DNA of 41,161 bases from Roseovarius aestuariivivens. GTDB taxonomy: Bacteria; Pseudomonadota; Alphaproteobacteria; Rhodobacterales; Rhodobacteraceae. The DNA is taken from positions 1 through 41,161 of the forward strand of contig NZ_SJEY01000016.1 in assembly GCF_004761875.1 (NCBI RefSeq), given 5' to 3'. Below the pieces are notes generated by a model. That model saw only the letters and a program-made list of their open reading frames with translations. It was not told the DNA's origin and did no database searches. The position numbers and the translations under genes were made by a program. Below are positions 1-8,061 of the stretch, one piece after another; positions within the stretch are counted from its first letter, which is position 1; every line of letters begins with the position of its first letter.

Positions 1-46
1 CTCGTTCGCGCACTTCAGGGGAATACTTGTTCGTTGTCTTGCTCAT
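1..46 (-). CDS. IS3-family transposase OrfA, N-terminus only (runs off the window)
   Basis: The minus-strand ATG at 44-46 opens the frame MSKTTNKYSPEVRER, which resembles the N-terminus of IS3-family OrfA proteins (the helix-turn-helix subunit; a KYSPEVRERAVR-type opening is typical). A GGA-rich stretch a few bases upstream could serve as ribosome binding site. Only 15 codons are present. The position inside a recognisable IS end supports the call. A full element should show the OrfB DDE integrase-core frame further left. Confidence 0.7.
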   Translation of the reverse strand, partial: MSKTTNKYSPEVRER

Positions 47-99
47 GATGCTCCATCCTACTCAGGAGTTGGAGCCTCCGGCAAACCCGGCGCGGTTCA
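1..99 (-). mobile_element. IS3-family insertion sequence, left end (partial)
   Basis: Read on the minus strand, the element seems to begin at 99 with the terminal sequence TGAACCGCGCCGGGTTTGCC, close to the TGAACCGCCCCGGG-type ends I know from IS3-family elements. About 50 bp inside lies the start of an OrfA-type transposase. The rest is outside the window. It is inserted within the primase-helicase gene, whose reading frame crosses the junction and stops inside the element at 15-17. The exact family subgroup and the target duplication cannot be seen here. Confidence 0.75.
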
Positions 100-1364
100 T
101 ACACCTCTACCAACCTGCCGGATTCTGAGGCGAGATATTCTTTGAGCTTGGCAACCGTCTGCGTTGTCTTGCCCAAGCCCATCGTGAGACGTAGTGCTAG
201 CCTCGGATTCTCACCGTCTCGCAGTCGTTGGAAATAACCTGAAAGCGCGTCTTCTAATTGGTTCTTGGCTTCCTCAGGGGTGACAGTTTCTCTCGCAAAA
301 TCCGGCTTCGGGGCAGGTCGCAGGCTCGTTTTCTCATTTCTGGATCGGAAAGAATATTGACCAGTTTCCGCCTCTTGGTGCCTTGCTCGGGCTTTGTCTT
401 CAGCATCTGATCTCGTCCACGGTCTGCTGTTCACATGGCTAATGTCAGCCTCTTCCTGAAACCGTCGCCACAGTTCATCTGTTATCTCTTCGACGCTTGG
501 CCTTGTTTCAGCACCTCGACACAGCTCAAACATCACCTCGTTGCTCAAGTCGAACATCAGCTGTTCTCGTCCGTCAATGGCCAGCCCGGTGTCTTGGTCT
601 CTTACGATCTCTTGAGGCTCAACAGCACCAGTATCGCGGCGATGTCGTGGCTGTGCGGAATTAAATATAATTCGATCAGCTAGATCACTGGGAACCTCAA
701 CCGTGTCTGAAGCTCCCATTGGCGCATACAGTCCGAAACGCTCAGGGTAGGGATCGTCGCCACCAATGAACTCTGGTGTTGACGTCAAATGCAACTGCGT
801 GGGATTGAACAAAGATCGATCTACTGGGCAATCATCCAACCAAACCTTCTTTTCCCTGTCTGAGACGAACTGATCCAGCCAGTACCATAGGTGGACACGG
901 ATACCCGGCTTGATGCCCATTGAAGACGACAGGTGATACCAGCATTTCGCGCTCTGAAATTCTTCTGGGAGATGCGTGACAGCCTCGGCCACCAATTCTT
1001 CGTTCGAAGGCTCTGATGGATTGCCACCAGATTCAGGTCCGACACCGTCAATATCCAGCATGATCCAACGGTGTGGCTGGGAGTCAAAGTTTTCCTTGGT
1101 GCGCCTGACCGAACTCGGATCGATGCCCGGTGTAAGCTTTCCTGAAACAACCGCTTTCCTTGGAATGTCAGCCAGAGGTTTGATCACCTCTCCCAGTTGC
1201 TCGAAGCTTTCCACCTCGATCTCTTCAACGCTGAAGAGGTTCGGGAATTGCTGCGACTGTTTGTTCCATTCTCGATCTTCAAACTTGAAGCTCTTTCGCA
1301 GCAGCAGGCTTAAGCTGGTGAGGATCGTGATAGTATCGCTGACCATAATATCTGAGCGAAACAT
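15..1364 (-). pseudogene. Primase-helicase-type replication protein, truncated by IS3 insertion
   Basis: The product looks like an archaeo-eukaryotic-type primase joined to a P-loop domain, as in plasmid and phage replication proteins. Residues 101-107 read IMLDIDG (candidate metal-binding D104 and D106), and residues 155-164 hold a conserved-looking RVHLWYWL motif with H158. A Walker A motif, GLGKTT, lies at 396-401 and presumably opens a helicase domain. Only about 20 further native residues follow: from roughly residue 422 the frame runs into the IS3-family end and stops at 15-17. The Walker B and later helicase motifs are therefore missing and the ATPase is surely dead; a free primase domain might still fold. 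The start is uncertain (ATG at 1364 or 1346, neither with a clear ribosome binding site). This is a typical island or plasmid replication gene. Confidence 0.65.
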
Positions 1365-1965
1365 GCGGACCGCAATCGATCAAGGCTTTCCTATTTGGCT
1401 GCCTTCCATCGTCACTGACGCTATAGGAATCTATCGCAATGACCCGCTTGGCCCGAATTACAAACAACCCAGCCTGACGTGACCAAAGCGTTTGAATTGT
1501 GGTGTCTTGAGAACGGACGAAAGGATGGGCGATTGATAGAAACTGAATGTAAAGCGTTGGTGTGGAGGCGGTGCAGCTTCATCGATCGCATGCATAGACG
1601 CAAGCCCCTCAGCCTGAAAAACCCGTTGCCCCGATAACAAACGGACCCCCACGAGGATTTGTTACCAAAGTCGCTGTTGTTGATTGATAGCCTAAATGGA
1701 AACAGTCCGTCGGTTCTTGGAAACAATCCAGTCCTGAACGAATTACCCCCGCCAGACGTGAATCCAGCGAGGGCTGGAAAATCTACATGGTATTAGTTTT
1801 CAAGCGATTATTGCAGCACAATAGCGAAGGCCTCACTAAGACTTCCGGCCACAATCACGTCACGCATTCATGGTAGTCGATGGGTTTGACCCGAGAAGGC
1901 AATGCTTTAAAGTCAACGTACTGGTATCTGAAAACATACCTATACTGCCGGGGGGGGGCAAGATT
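1365..1965. other. 600-bp stretch with no recognisable gene
   Basis: Short frames exist on both strands (for example minus 1458-1652) but none has a recognisable domain or convincing ribosome binding site. The last 15 bp before the next gene hold a run of nine G (1950-1958). The region probably contains the promoters for the rightward sorting-signal gene and the leftward primase gene. Confidence 0.5.
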
Positions 1966-2610
1966 ATGAAAAATCGTGTATTGGGCATCGTGACTTGTGC
2001 AGTACTTGGGGTGTCAGTTTTAGGAGCCCACGCGGCAACGATTCAAATTGCCGGGCTAGATAATTTCCGGATTTCTGATCCAGATGGGGCAAGAGCGGGC
2101 ATTTCAGTAGATGGCGTGAACCAAACGCTTGAATTGGCACCCGGCGAAAGTCTCACCTCTAACGTCAGTACACACTTTTTGAGTGGCGAAATTACTGACC
2201 CTTTCGGCTACCCTGAAAGCTACGTACCGGTGAATAGAAGTATTGACTTGAACTTCTCCATCAATGGATTTGTCAAAACGGTGGCCCACACGCTCCGCCT
2301 AGTGTATCAATCGAATTGCGGATCTGCTTTCTGCTTTGACACCTCTACCGCCAACCCTACATACAGCCTTTTTCTGACGCCGGATACGCCAACCTTTTCC
2401 GTACCAACACCGCAGGGTGCGTTAGAAATTTCTTTAGTTGGCCCTCGCATTCGTTTGACACGTGTCGATGGACAGACTTGGGGGTACAATGAATCTTACC
2501 GGATTGGTGTGGCGGCTGCACCGATCCCTATTCCAGCAGGACTGCCGCTGCTTGTGGGGAGCCTAGGTTTGTTGGGCTGGATAGCACGAAGGAAGCGTCA
2601 GAAGGCGTAA
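1966..2610 (+). CDS. Secreted protein with VPLPA-CTERM-type sorting tail
   Basis: The 214-residue product starts with a signal peptide (MKNRVLGIVTC..., cleavage probably after AHA near residue 24), followed by a beta-rich, low-lysine body with no domain I recognise. The C-terminus has PIPIPAGLPLLVGSLGLLGW, then the basic tail ARRKRQKA. This P-x-P-A plus hydrophobic segment plus Arg cluster is the layout of VPLPA-CTERM/PEP-CTERM exosortase substrates, which are cut at the membrane and placed on the surface, often along with exopolysaccharide. The frame is open back to 1870, but ATG 1966 is preferred because the signal peptide begins there. Seven bases upstream lies a G9 tract that may act as, or disturb, the ribosome binding site. 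No exosortase is encoded in the window, so it must be elsewhere. Two Cys close together (about residues 118 and 122) could form a disulfide. Confidence 0.75.
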   Translation: MKNRVLGIVTCAVLGVSVLGAHAATIQIAGLDNFRISDPDGARAGISVDGVNQTLELAPGESLTSNVSTHFLSGEITDPFGYPESYVPVNRSIDLNFSINGFVKTVAHTLRLVYQSNCGSAFCFDTSTANPTYSLFLTPDTPTFSVPTPQGALEISLVGPRIRLTRVDGQTWGYNESYRIGVAAAPIPIPAGLPLLVGSLGLLGWIARRKRQKA

Positions 2611-2710
2611 GCATCATGGAAATTAAATCGGATTGGCCCTACGCCTTAGGCCGGTGGGGGAGTTCCGAGCGCTCCATCAGAGTTGGATCAAGGTGTAGAA
2701 TGAATCGTCA

Positions 2711-3517
2711 TTAACTGCTTTTCTGGCGGCTCTCGCAGTCCGTCTCCTGATCCTTCACTGGCAGGGCTTTATCCAGCTTCTTTTTCATCTTTTTGGCTCG
2801 TTTTTTCACCCTCTTTCTGCCTGAAGCCGTCTTCACTTCCTCCGCCTCAGCCTGATCTACCAGCTCTTGATGCTCCCAATCTGGATCGTAATACCTATGA
2901 TAACCATCTGCCACTGCATCGAAGACAGGTCGCAGGGTATCGATCTGCGTGATGATGTAGCCCTCTGTCACACTGCGTGACTTGTGGTTCAGTGCTCTGC
3001 GTATGAGATCGAAGGCAACGCCATTGGCTTCAGCGTGTGTGGCAAAGGTACGCCTCAGGTCATGGAAACCAAACTGGATGCCAGTGAACTCGGTTATCTT
3101 TTTTAGCTGTGACTTCGGCTCTGTCATGTGGCCTTCCCCTCTGGCAGCAGGGAACACCCAAGGCGAGTCCTCTTTACCGATCCTCTCCAGATAGTCTTTC
3201 TGCCTCTTGAGCGTGCCCGTAATCAGCCTTGAGAGCGGTATGTAGTGGTCTGTCTTATTCTTAGTGTCGTGGACAACAAGGTGCTCTCGCGTCCAGTCAA
3301 TGTGGTCCCAACGCAGGCGCAAACCTTCAGCTCTTCTCAGTCCAGAGTAGAGAAGCAACATGACGAAATTCATGCCTTGATCTGTCACGCCATGCTCAGG
3401 CGTCTCCGGCCAGTCCTTTACGGTGAGATCGAAGTGAATCAGCTTGGCAATCTCTTCATCACTTAAGAACCGGGACCGTGGCTTGACCGTACGCTTATAT
3501 CCCTTCTGCTTGATCAC
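2711..3517 (-). pseudogene. Tyrosine recombinase, catalytic domain only (5'-truncated integrase)
   Basis: The frame encodes the catalytic half of a phage-type integrase. The active-site set is present: R61 in SGLRRAEG, H152 and R155 in FHDLRR, H178 in ALNHKS and the nucleophile Y187 in EGYI. The N-terminal arm- and core-binding domains are absent: the 268-residue frame opens with a GTG at 3517, and an in-frame TGA lies only three codons upstream. A Lys/Arg-rich tail of about 60 residues follows the catalytic core. I infer a truncated integrase gene. It may be the missing half of the integrase fragment at 7312-7782, but its style (GLRRAEGLRLRW) suggests a different family. Without a DNA-binding arm it is unlikely to recombine att sites. 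Confidence 0.7.
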
Positions 3518-4029
3518 ATCGGTTGTTCACCCGGGCCCTGTCAACACCTGGCGGTCACGCGACAGTTCGTAACAATATGTGGTGTTTGATGGTCGCTCTC
3601 ACGGCTTTAGCCTCTTTTATGAACTGTACCAATCTTTCAAGCCTCCACAAGCGAGGCAACCGCTTTAATGATGCCGATGCAAAAGCGACTTCCCGAAAGC
3701 GGACCTTCAAGCTCAGTGCAGCGAACGCCGGGTAAGAGCCCGAAGCTGCCGGATCCAGATCGCCTCCTCACGAAGTGCAGCGATCTGGAGTTCCCCGAGG
3801 TCGATCTGACGCCCGCCATTTTCCGTTCGCGTAACCCGGCTCTCTCCCTCGCGCAAATATTCTCGATAAAAAAGCTAACTTTTGGGTTTGTATTACGCTA
3901 TAAGAGACGGATTGTGTGTGCCAAGCTTCCCTTTTTCGGGCCATAAACAAGGGCACGTTTGTATCAGCCTTAAGCTTTTGAGCAGAAGCATATTCAGTAA
4001 GGCGTCATAAGCGCCGCATGGAGGATATT
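3518..4029. other. Intergenic stretch of about 500 bp, no recognisable gene
   Basis: Only short overlapping frames are present on both strands, without recognisable domains. The left edge is probably the breakpoint that removed the 5' half of the integrase. The part from about 3870 is AT-richer and likely holds the promoter for the large surface protein that starts at 4030. Confidence 0.45.
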
Positions 4030-6429
4030 ATGATCTGCGAAAGAAGCATTACATTTATAATTCCCGGTATCGAGGGAGCGCCGGATGTCGAAGTTAAAGT
4101 AGTTGAAAACGAAGGAGCGCTCGAATTTACCGTAACGGTGCTTGAAACCGACGGGGTCGTCGCAGACTTGCGCGGCCTCTTTTTCAACGTCAATGACGAT
4201 TTGAAGCTAGCCGGACTTCTCGCCACCGGCGACGACGTGACAGATCAGGATACCGGCGATGTAATCGATCTTGGCAAGGGTGCAAATATGCGTGGGGTGG
4301 CCGCACCCTTTGCGTCCGGCATAGAATTTGGTGGGCCTGGAATCGGCAAGAACAAGGGTGATATTCAGCAGACGTCTTTCACGCTTACGAATGATGCAGG
4401 TGACTTGACCCTGGACGACATCGCCAATGTCGAATTTGGCGCGCGGTTGACGAGTGTCGGCGAACTGGATGGACCCCGTAATGGCTCTGCCAAACTGACG
4501 ATTATCGCTCCCGCCGCACCGGACGCGGTGGACGACAGCTATAATATATTTGAAGACAGCGCGGCGGGTCTCGACGATCCACGTGATACGAGCTCGGGCA
4601 CGGTCTTTCAGGTGCTCGCGAACGACACCGATGCCGATGGCGACACGCTTACTATCACCCATGTGTTCGGGGCCGAACACGGCACGGTGGAGATCGTCGA
4701 CGGCGACGATGCCGATCTGCTGCCGGGCGACGCAATTCTCTACACGCCGACGACCGACTATGCCGGCACGGACGCGTTCACCTACTGCATCTCCGACAAC
4801 AATGGCGGCACTGACTTCGCCATGGTTGCGGTCGCGATCGAAGCAGTTGCGGACATTCCCGATGTTTCAATTGAAGCGGCTGCCACTGGGAACGTCAATG
4901 AGATCCTGCTGACCGTGACAGCCACGCAGACCGATGACGACAATTCGGAGTTCATAGACAGGATCCTGTCGAGCGCCCTGCCCGCCGGGGTGACGCTGAC
5001 CCCGTCCGGCCCGGTCGACCCGGCGCCCCAACCTGCAGGGATCGTCCAGCAATACCTGCTGACCCTTCCGCTCGACACCGACCAGGATTTTGAACTGACC
5101 TTCACGGCGGTGTCCAAGGAAGTATCTAACGGCGACACCGAAACCGGCTCGGCCAGCATCGACATTGTCTATGAATACAACGAGATCGCCAGTGCGATGC
5201 AGTTCGAGGCCAATGATCAAAGCATCTGGTCGCAGGGCGACGAGTTCGTGTTCGACAACACGACCTTCCTTGGGCTGGACACCGGCCCGTTCAACGAAAC
5301 CCTTAACGCCGGTCCCTTCGAAGCCGGCATTTCCGGTGACATCCGGATCGGCCTGGAATCCACGCTGCATTTCGAGGGCGGTGATATCGACGCGACAGCC
5401 GAATACGATGTAACCGTTGAAACGAACTACAACAAAACCGTCGATGAGTTGCTGATCCAGACGTCCTCGATCCTGACCGATACCTTCTTCACGACGATGG
5501 GTCCGTCGGGCTTCTACCAACTCGACTTCGTCTGGGACATCCTGATCGACGCCTTCGCGGGCGTGGATATCGATCTCGGTGGCATCGACCTGGACCCGGC
5601 GGGAATCATACCCGGCGATCAAACCATCGACTTCGGTAGTATCGACGAGACGATCAATTTCCCGTCGATCGATATCGGCCCGGGCTCGTTCAACATCCTA
5701 GACCTCCAGAGTAGCGACGCGGGCGGTACGATCCCCTTCCCGGCGCCGGCCGACTTCCTGTCGGTCGATTGGGCTTGGCCGAATATCTCGACGACCAGCA
5801 ATCCCGCCCCGCTCAACCCGGCCGTGTCCGAAGGGGCCAGCAACAACTTCCTGCAACTCAACGTCGATCTCGACGAGCTGGTCACAACTGTGGCCGGGTT
5901 GCCGATTAACCCGTTCAACCCGAGGCTGGAGGCGGGACCGTTCTTCGCCGAGCTCGACGTCCTCAACGTTTTTGTCAATGCCGGACTGAACTTCCTGCAG
6001 GAATTCGAGATGGCCATGGGCGATCTGGTGGGCCTGCTATCCTTCGAAGACGGCACCTTCACCAGCTTCACGATCGGGGAGAGCCTGCAGATCAGCGACG
6101 CATCATTTATCGACCTGGGCGGGGACGGAGACGGTCTGGTCGAGTTCGATTTCAACGTGATCCCGGAATCCGAGCTAAGCAACCTGACCTCGCTTGGCTT
6201 CAATGTAGGAGGCGGGGTCGACCTGCTGTCGGCCGAGGCCGGCTACGATCTGACCATCAACAACCCGTTCTCAGCGGTGGTCGGACCCGACGAGTTCGGC
6301 TTCTCCGACAGTGTAGGCTTCGGGCCGCTGGCAGGGTTCGAACTCAGCTTCCCAGTGGCCGATATAGAGGTGTTCAAAGATACCTTCGACTTGGCATTTG
6401 AACAGGAGCAGTTCACGGCCTTCGCCTGA
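4030..6429 (+). CDS. Large cadherin-like (tandem-95 type) acidic surface or secreted protein
   Basis: The 799-residue acidic protein has an N-terminal part of about 160 residues of unknown type. A Big_9/cadherin-like tandem-95 domain follows at about 163-273, with the hallmarks DAVDDSY, VLANDTDADGDTLTIT, GTV, YTPTTDYAGTDAFTY and SDNNGG. These domains are known from large calcium-binding adhesins and biofilm proteins. The remaining 500 residues are Asp/Gly/Ile-rich (for example DIDLGGIDLD), without recognised domain or RTX nonapeptides. There is no Sec signal peptide, as in many type I-secreted adhesins, but no obvious C-terminal secretion module is seen either. I chose ATG 4030 over 4018 because GGAGG at 4020-4024 is ideally spaced for 4030. 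The gene ends 77 bp before the IS6 element, which may have altered its downstream context. Function as adhesin is inference. Confidence 0.6.
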   Translation: MICERSITFIIPGIEGAPDVEVKVVENEGALEFTVTVLETDGVVADLRGLFFNVNDDLKLAGLLATGDDVTDQDTGDVIDLGKGANMRGVAAPFASGIEFGGPGIGKNKGDIQQTSFTLTNDAGDLTLDDIANVEFGARLTSVGELDGPRNGSAKLTIIAPAAPDAVDDSYNIFEDSAAGLDDPRDTSSGTVFQVLANDTDADGDTLTITHVFGAEHGTVEIVDGDDADLLPGDAILYTPTTDYAGTDAFTYCISDNNGGTDFAMVAVAIEAVADIPDVSIEAAATGNVNEILLTVTATQTDDDNSEFIDRILSSALPAGVTLTPSGPVDPAPQPAGIVQQYLLTLPLDTDQDFELTFTAVSKEVSNGDTETGSASIDIVYEYNEIASAMQFEANDQSIWSQGDEFVFDNTTFLGLDTGPFNETLNAGPFEAGISGDIRIGLESTLHFEGGDIDATAEYDVTVETNYNKTVDELLIQTSSILTDTFFTTMGPSGFYQLDFVWDILIDAFAGVDIDLGGIDLDPAGIIPGDQTIDFGSIDETINFPSIDIGPGSFNILDLQSSDAGGTIPFPAPADFLSVDWAWPNISTTSNPAPLNPAVSEGASNNFLQLNVDLDELVTTVAGLPINPFNPRLEAGPFFAELDVLNVFVNAGLNFLQEFEMAMGDLVGLLSFEDGTFTSFTIGESLQISDASFIDLGGDGDGLVEFDFNVIPESELSNLTSLGFNVGGGVDLLSAEAGYDLTINNPFSAVVGPDEFGFSDSVGFGPLAGFELSFPVADIEVFKDTFDLAFEQEQFTAFA

Positions 6430-6506
6430 TCCAAAACTCCTGCTGCGACCGGCCCCGATCGTTCACGGGCCGGTCAACTGAACCAGCCAATTGAGCCCAA
6501 CGGTCT

Positions 6507-7311
6507 TGTCAGAGCAACTTGGCTTGAGCCGGGATACAGCCCGCCTTACCCTGCCGGCATGACAAAACGTGATCCGTTCAAGTATTTCAAAACCAGCCGA
6601 GAGATCATCCGCCTGGCGGTTATGATGTATGTCCGGTTCCCGCTCTCGCTGCGGAATGTCGAGGATCTGCTGCATGAGCGCGGCATCGATGTCAGCCATG
6701 AAGCGGTGCGGTACTGGTGGCATCGGTTCGGTCCGCTCTTCGCATCTGAGATAAAGAAACGCCGCGTGGCGGGAATGAAATCCAGCCGCTGGCGCTGGCA
6801 CCTGGACGAGATGTTCGTCAAGATTTATGGCGAGAGGCATTACCTCTGGCGGGCCGTGGATCATGAAGGCGAAGTCCTGGAAAGCTTCGTGACCAAAACA
6901 CGCGACAAGAAGGCGGCCTTGAAATTCCTCAAGAAAGCAATGCGAAAGCACGGTCGACCCGAGGTTATTGTGACGGACCAGCTTCGGTCATATGGCGCGG
7001 CGCTGAAACAAATCGGCGCAAGCGACCGCCAGGAAACTGGCCTCTGGTTGAACAACCGAGCGGAAAATTCACACCTGCCCTTCCGACGACGAGAGAGGGC
7101 AATGCTGCGGTTCCGGCGGACGCGAAGTTTGCAGAAATTCGCTGCCATTCACGCCTCGATTTACAACCTGTTCAACTCGGAAAGAAGCCTCAGCTCGCGA
7201 CACATATTCAAACGAAACCGTACCGTTGCTCTTGCCGAGTGGCGCGGTCTCGGCGAGGCGTAAGGGACAGCGTCTCTGTCCAAGTGGAGACCGGTTCGAA
7301 TTGGTCTGACA
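6507..7311 (+). mobile_element. IS6-family insertion sequence
   Basis: The element surrounds an IS6-type transposase gene. Its ends are marked by an imperfect inverted repeat: GTCAGAGCAA at 6508-6517 and, on the other strand, GTCAGACCAA at 7301-7310 (9 of 10 match), giving about 805 bp, a normal IS6 size. The 8-bp flanks (AACGGTCT and CCACCCGA) do not match, so no target duplication is visible. IS6 elements transpose replicatively and often delete neighbouring DNA, which would explain both the missing duplication and the loss of the rest of the integrase gene at its right side. The boundaries are my estimate. Confidence 0.7.
6559..7263 (+). CDS. IS6-family DDE transposase, intact
   Basis: The 234-residue length is standard for IS6/IS26-type transposases. 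A helix-turn-helix region lies at about 30-55 (LRNVEDLLHERGIDVSHEAV), then the catalytic DDE core with D83 in HLDEMFVKI, D140 in VTDQLRSY and E169 in LNNRAENSH, followed by the conserved PFRRRERAMLRF block. All three catalytic residues are present and the frame is uninterrupted, so the enzyme looks functional. It catalyses replicative transposition to form cointegrates. The element sits between the surface-protein gene and the cut integrase gene. Confidence 0.92.
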   Translation: MTKRDPFKYFKTSREIIRLAVMMYVRFPLSLRNVEDLLHERGIDVSHEAVRYWWHRFGPLFASEIKKRRVAGMKSSRWRWHLDEMFVKIYGERHYLWRAVDHEGEVLESFVTKTRDKKAALKFLKKAMRKHGRPEVIVTDQLRSYGAALKQIGASDRQETGLWLNNRAENSHLPFRRRERAMLRFRRTRSLQKFAAIHASIYNLFNSERSLSSRHIFKRNRTVALAEWRGLGEA

Positions 7312-7782
7312 CCACCCGACAAAGGCATGCTTTTGCTCTGATGGCGTAGATTTCAGCTTGTCGAGGATCCTCACCAACTCGTGACGGTCGATTTCCTCAA
7401 GCGGACCGGTCAAAGGAAAGTGCTTGTGCAAAAGACGGGTGTATTCCTCGACTGTGCGCGGTTTGTTACGTTTCTCACTATCTGCCAGGAACATGCTTCG
7501 GGCGTCTTCGAACTTCAGGGGCGGCCGTGCAACCTTATGCGGGCTCTCGAGTGCGAATTCAGCCTGGATACCCTTCGCACGGGCGCGGGCTTCGGCCAGT
7601 GACATATTTGGTTACCGCCCGATCGAATGGCGTTTCCGTTTCGGACCGCATAGGGCGATGAATGTCTTGGTTCCACCCTGCGAAATCCGCACGCCGAACC
7701 CTGGCAGAGCATCGTCAAAATACGTCTTCTGCCCCTTCTCCGGGGCCTTCAGACGTTTTATCTGTGCGTCCGTTAGGCTCAT
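7312..7782 (-). pseudogene. DUF4102/P4-type integrase, N-terminal fragment with internal stop, cut by IS6
   Basis: From ATG 7782 the frame reads a typical N-terminal integrase arm domain (SLTDAQIKRLKAPEKGQK, then DDALPGFGVRIS) up to HSIGR. It then meets TAA at 7612-7614 where the family normally has Tyr (IGRYPNMSLAEAR), and continues in the same frame with PNMSLAEARARAKG. A core-binding domain follows (TVEEYTRLLHKHFPL, then IDRHELVRILDKL) until KHAFV, where the IS6 end at 7311 begins. The catalytic domain is gone. Two independent lesions, a nonsense change and an insertion with probable deletion, show that the gene is dead. The start lies about 130 bp from the tRNA-Lys attachment fragment, the usual place of the integrase in a tRNA-targeted island. 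Confidence 0.85.
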
Positions 7783-7913
7783 CTTAGGCTCATAATTCTC
7801 GCGCGATTAAGGGGTTTTCAATGGTTAGCTATGTTCAGGTTTCACGCCTTAAATTGCTGAAAAATAACATTAGATTTTCAACTTTGACAAGCTATGGCAA
7901 CTATTTTCCTACA

Positions 7914-7959
7914 ACTTTTAATCAGTGGGTCGCAGGTTCGAATCCGGCACGGCTCACCA
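7914..7959 (+). other. Attachment site: 3' fragment of tRNA-Lys(TTT)
   Basis: The stretch runs from the anticodon loop (CTTTTAATCAG, anticodon TTT) through the variable and T-arm (GGTTCGAATCC) to the acceptor 3' strand ACGGCTC, discriminator A and encoded CCA at 7957-7959. The 5' half of a tRNA (acceptor, D-arm) is absent upstream, so it is not a tRNA gene but the copy left by site-specific integration. The T-stem has one mismatch (A7934 opposite G7946), consistent with decay of a non-functional copy. The matching intact tRNA-Lys is expected left of the window. Confidence 0.85.
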
Positions 7960-8061
7960 CTGCTTCCGACGTATGAGAAATCAATCGGGCCTGTTTCAGG
8001 ATACCGATTGAGCGGATTTACAAGCCTTTTTCGCCAGCCATTCTGCGTTAGATACTGCGTC

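Larger units (their letters stand above)
1..7959. other. Right end of a decayed genomic island integrated at tRNA-Lys
   Basis: The stretch from the left edge to the tRNA-Lys fragment at 7914-7959 carries only mobile or accessory genes: an IS3-family end, a truncated primase-helicase, two integrase fragments, an IS6-family element, a surface protein and a sorting-signal protein. Immediately right of it ordinary chromosomal genes begin. Integrases of the DUF4102/P4 type commonly insert into the 3' end of tRNA genes, and an integrase fragment lies about 130 bp from the tRNA fragment. I infer an integrated element whose other end, with the intact tRNA-Lys gene, lies left of the window. The broken recombinases suggest it can no longer excise by itself. 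Confidence 0.7.

Noticed and set aside
1458..1726. Minus-strand frames of 64 and 101 codons upstream of the primase gene
   Set aside because: They overlap each other in different frames, have no convincing ribosome binding site and no recognisable domain. I left them as non-coding.
3637..3946. Overlapping short frames on both strands in the gap before the surface-protein gene
   Set aside because: No domain or start signal is seen; possibly a decayed or dispersed repeat, but I cannot support that from this window alone.
6499..7319. Target-site duplication of the IS6 element
   Set aside because: The 8-bp flanks AACGGTCT and CCACCCGA do not match, so no duplication can be claimed.
7887..7959. 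Complete tRNA-Lys gene
   Set aside because: The upstream 30 bp do not form a D-arm or the 5' acceptor strand (GAGCCGT expected), so only the 3' part is present.
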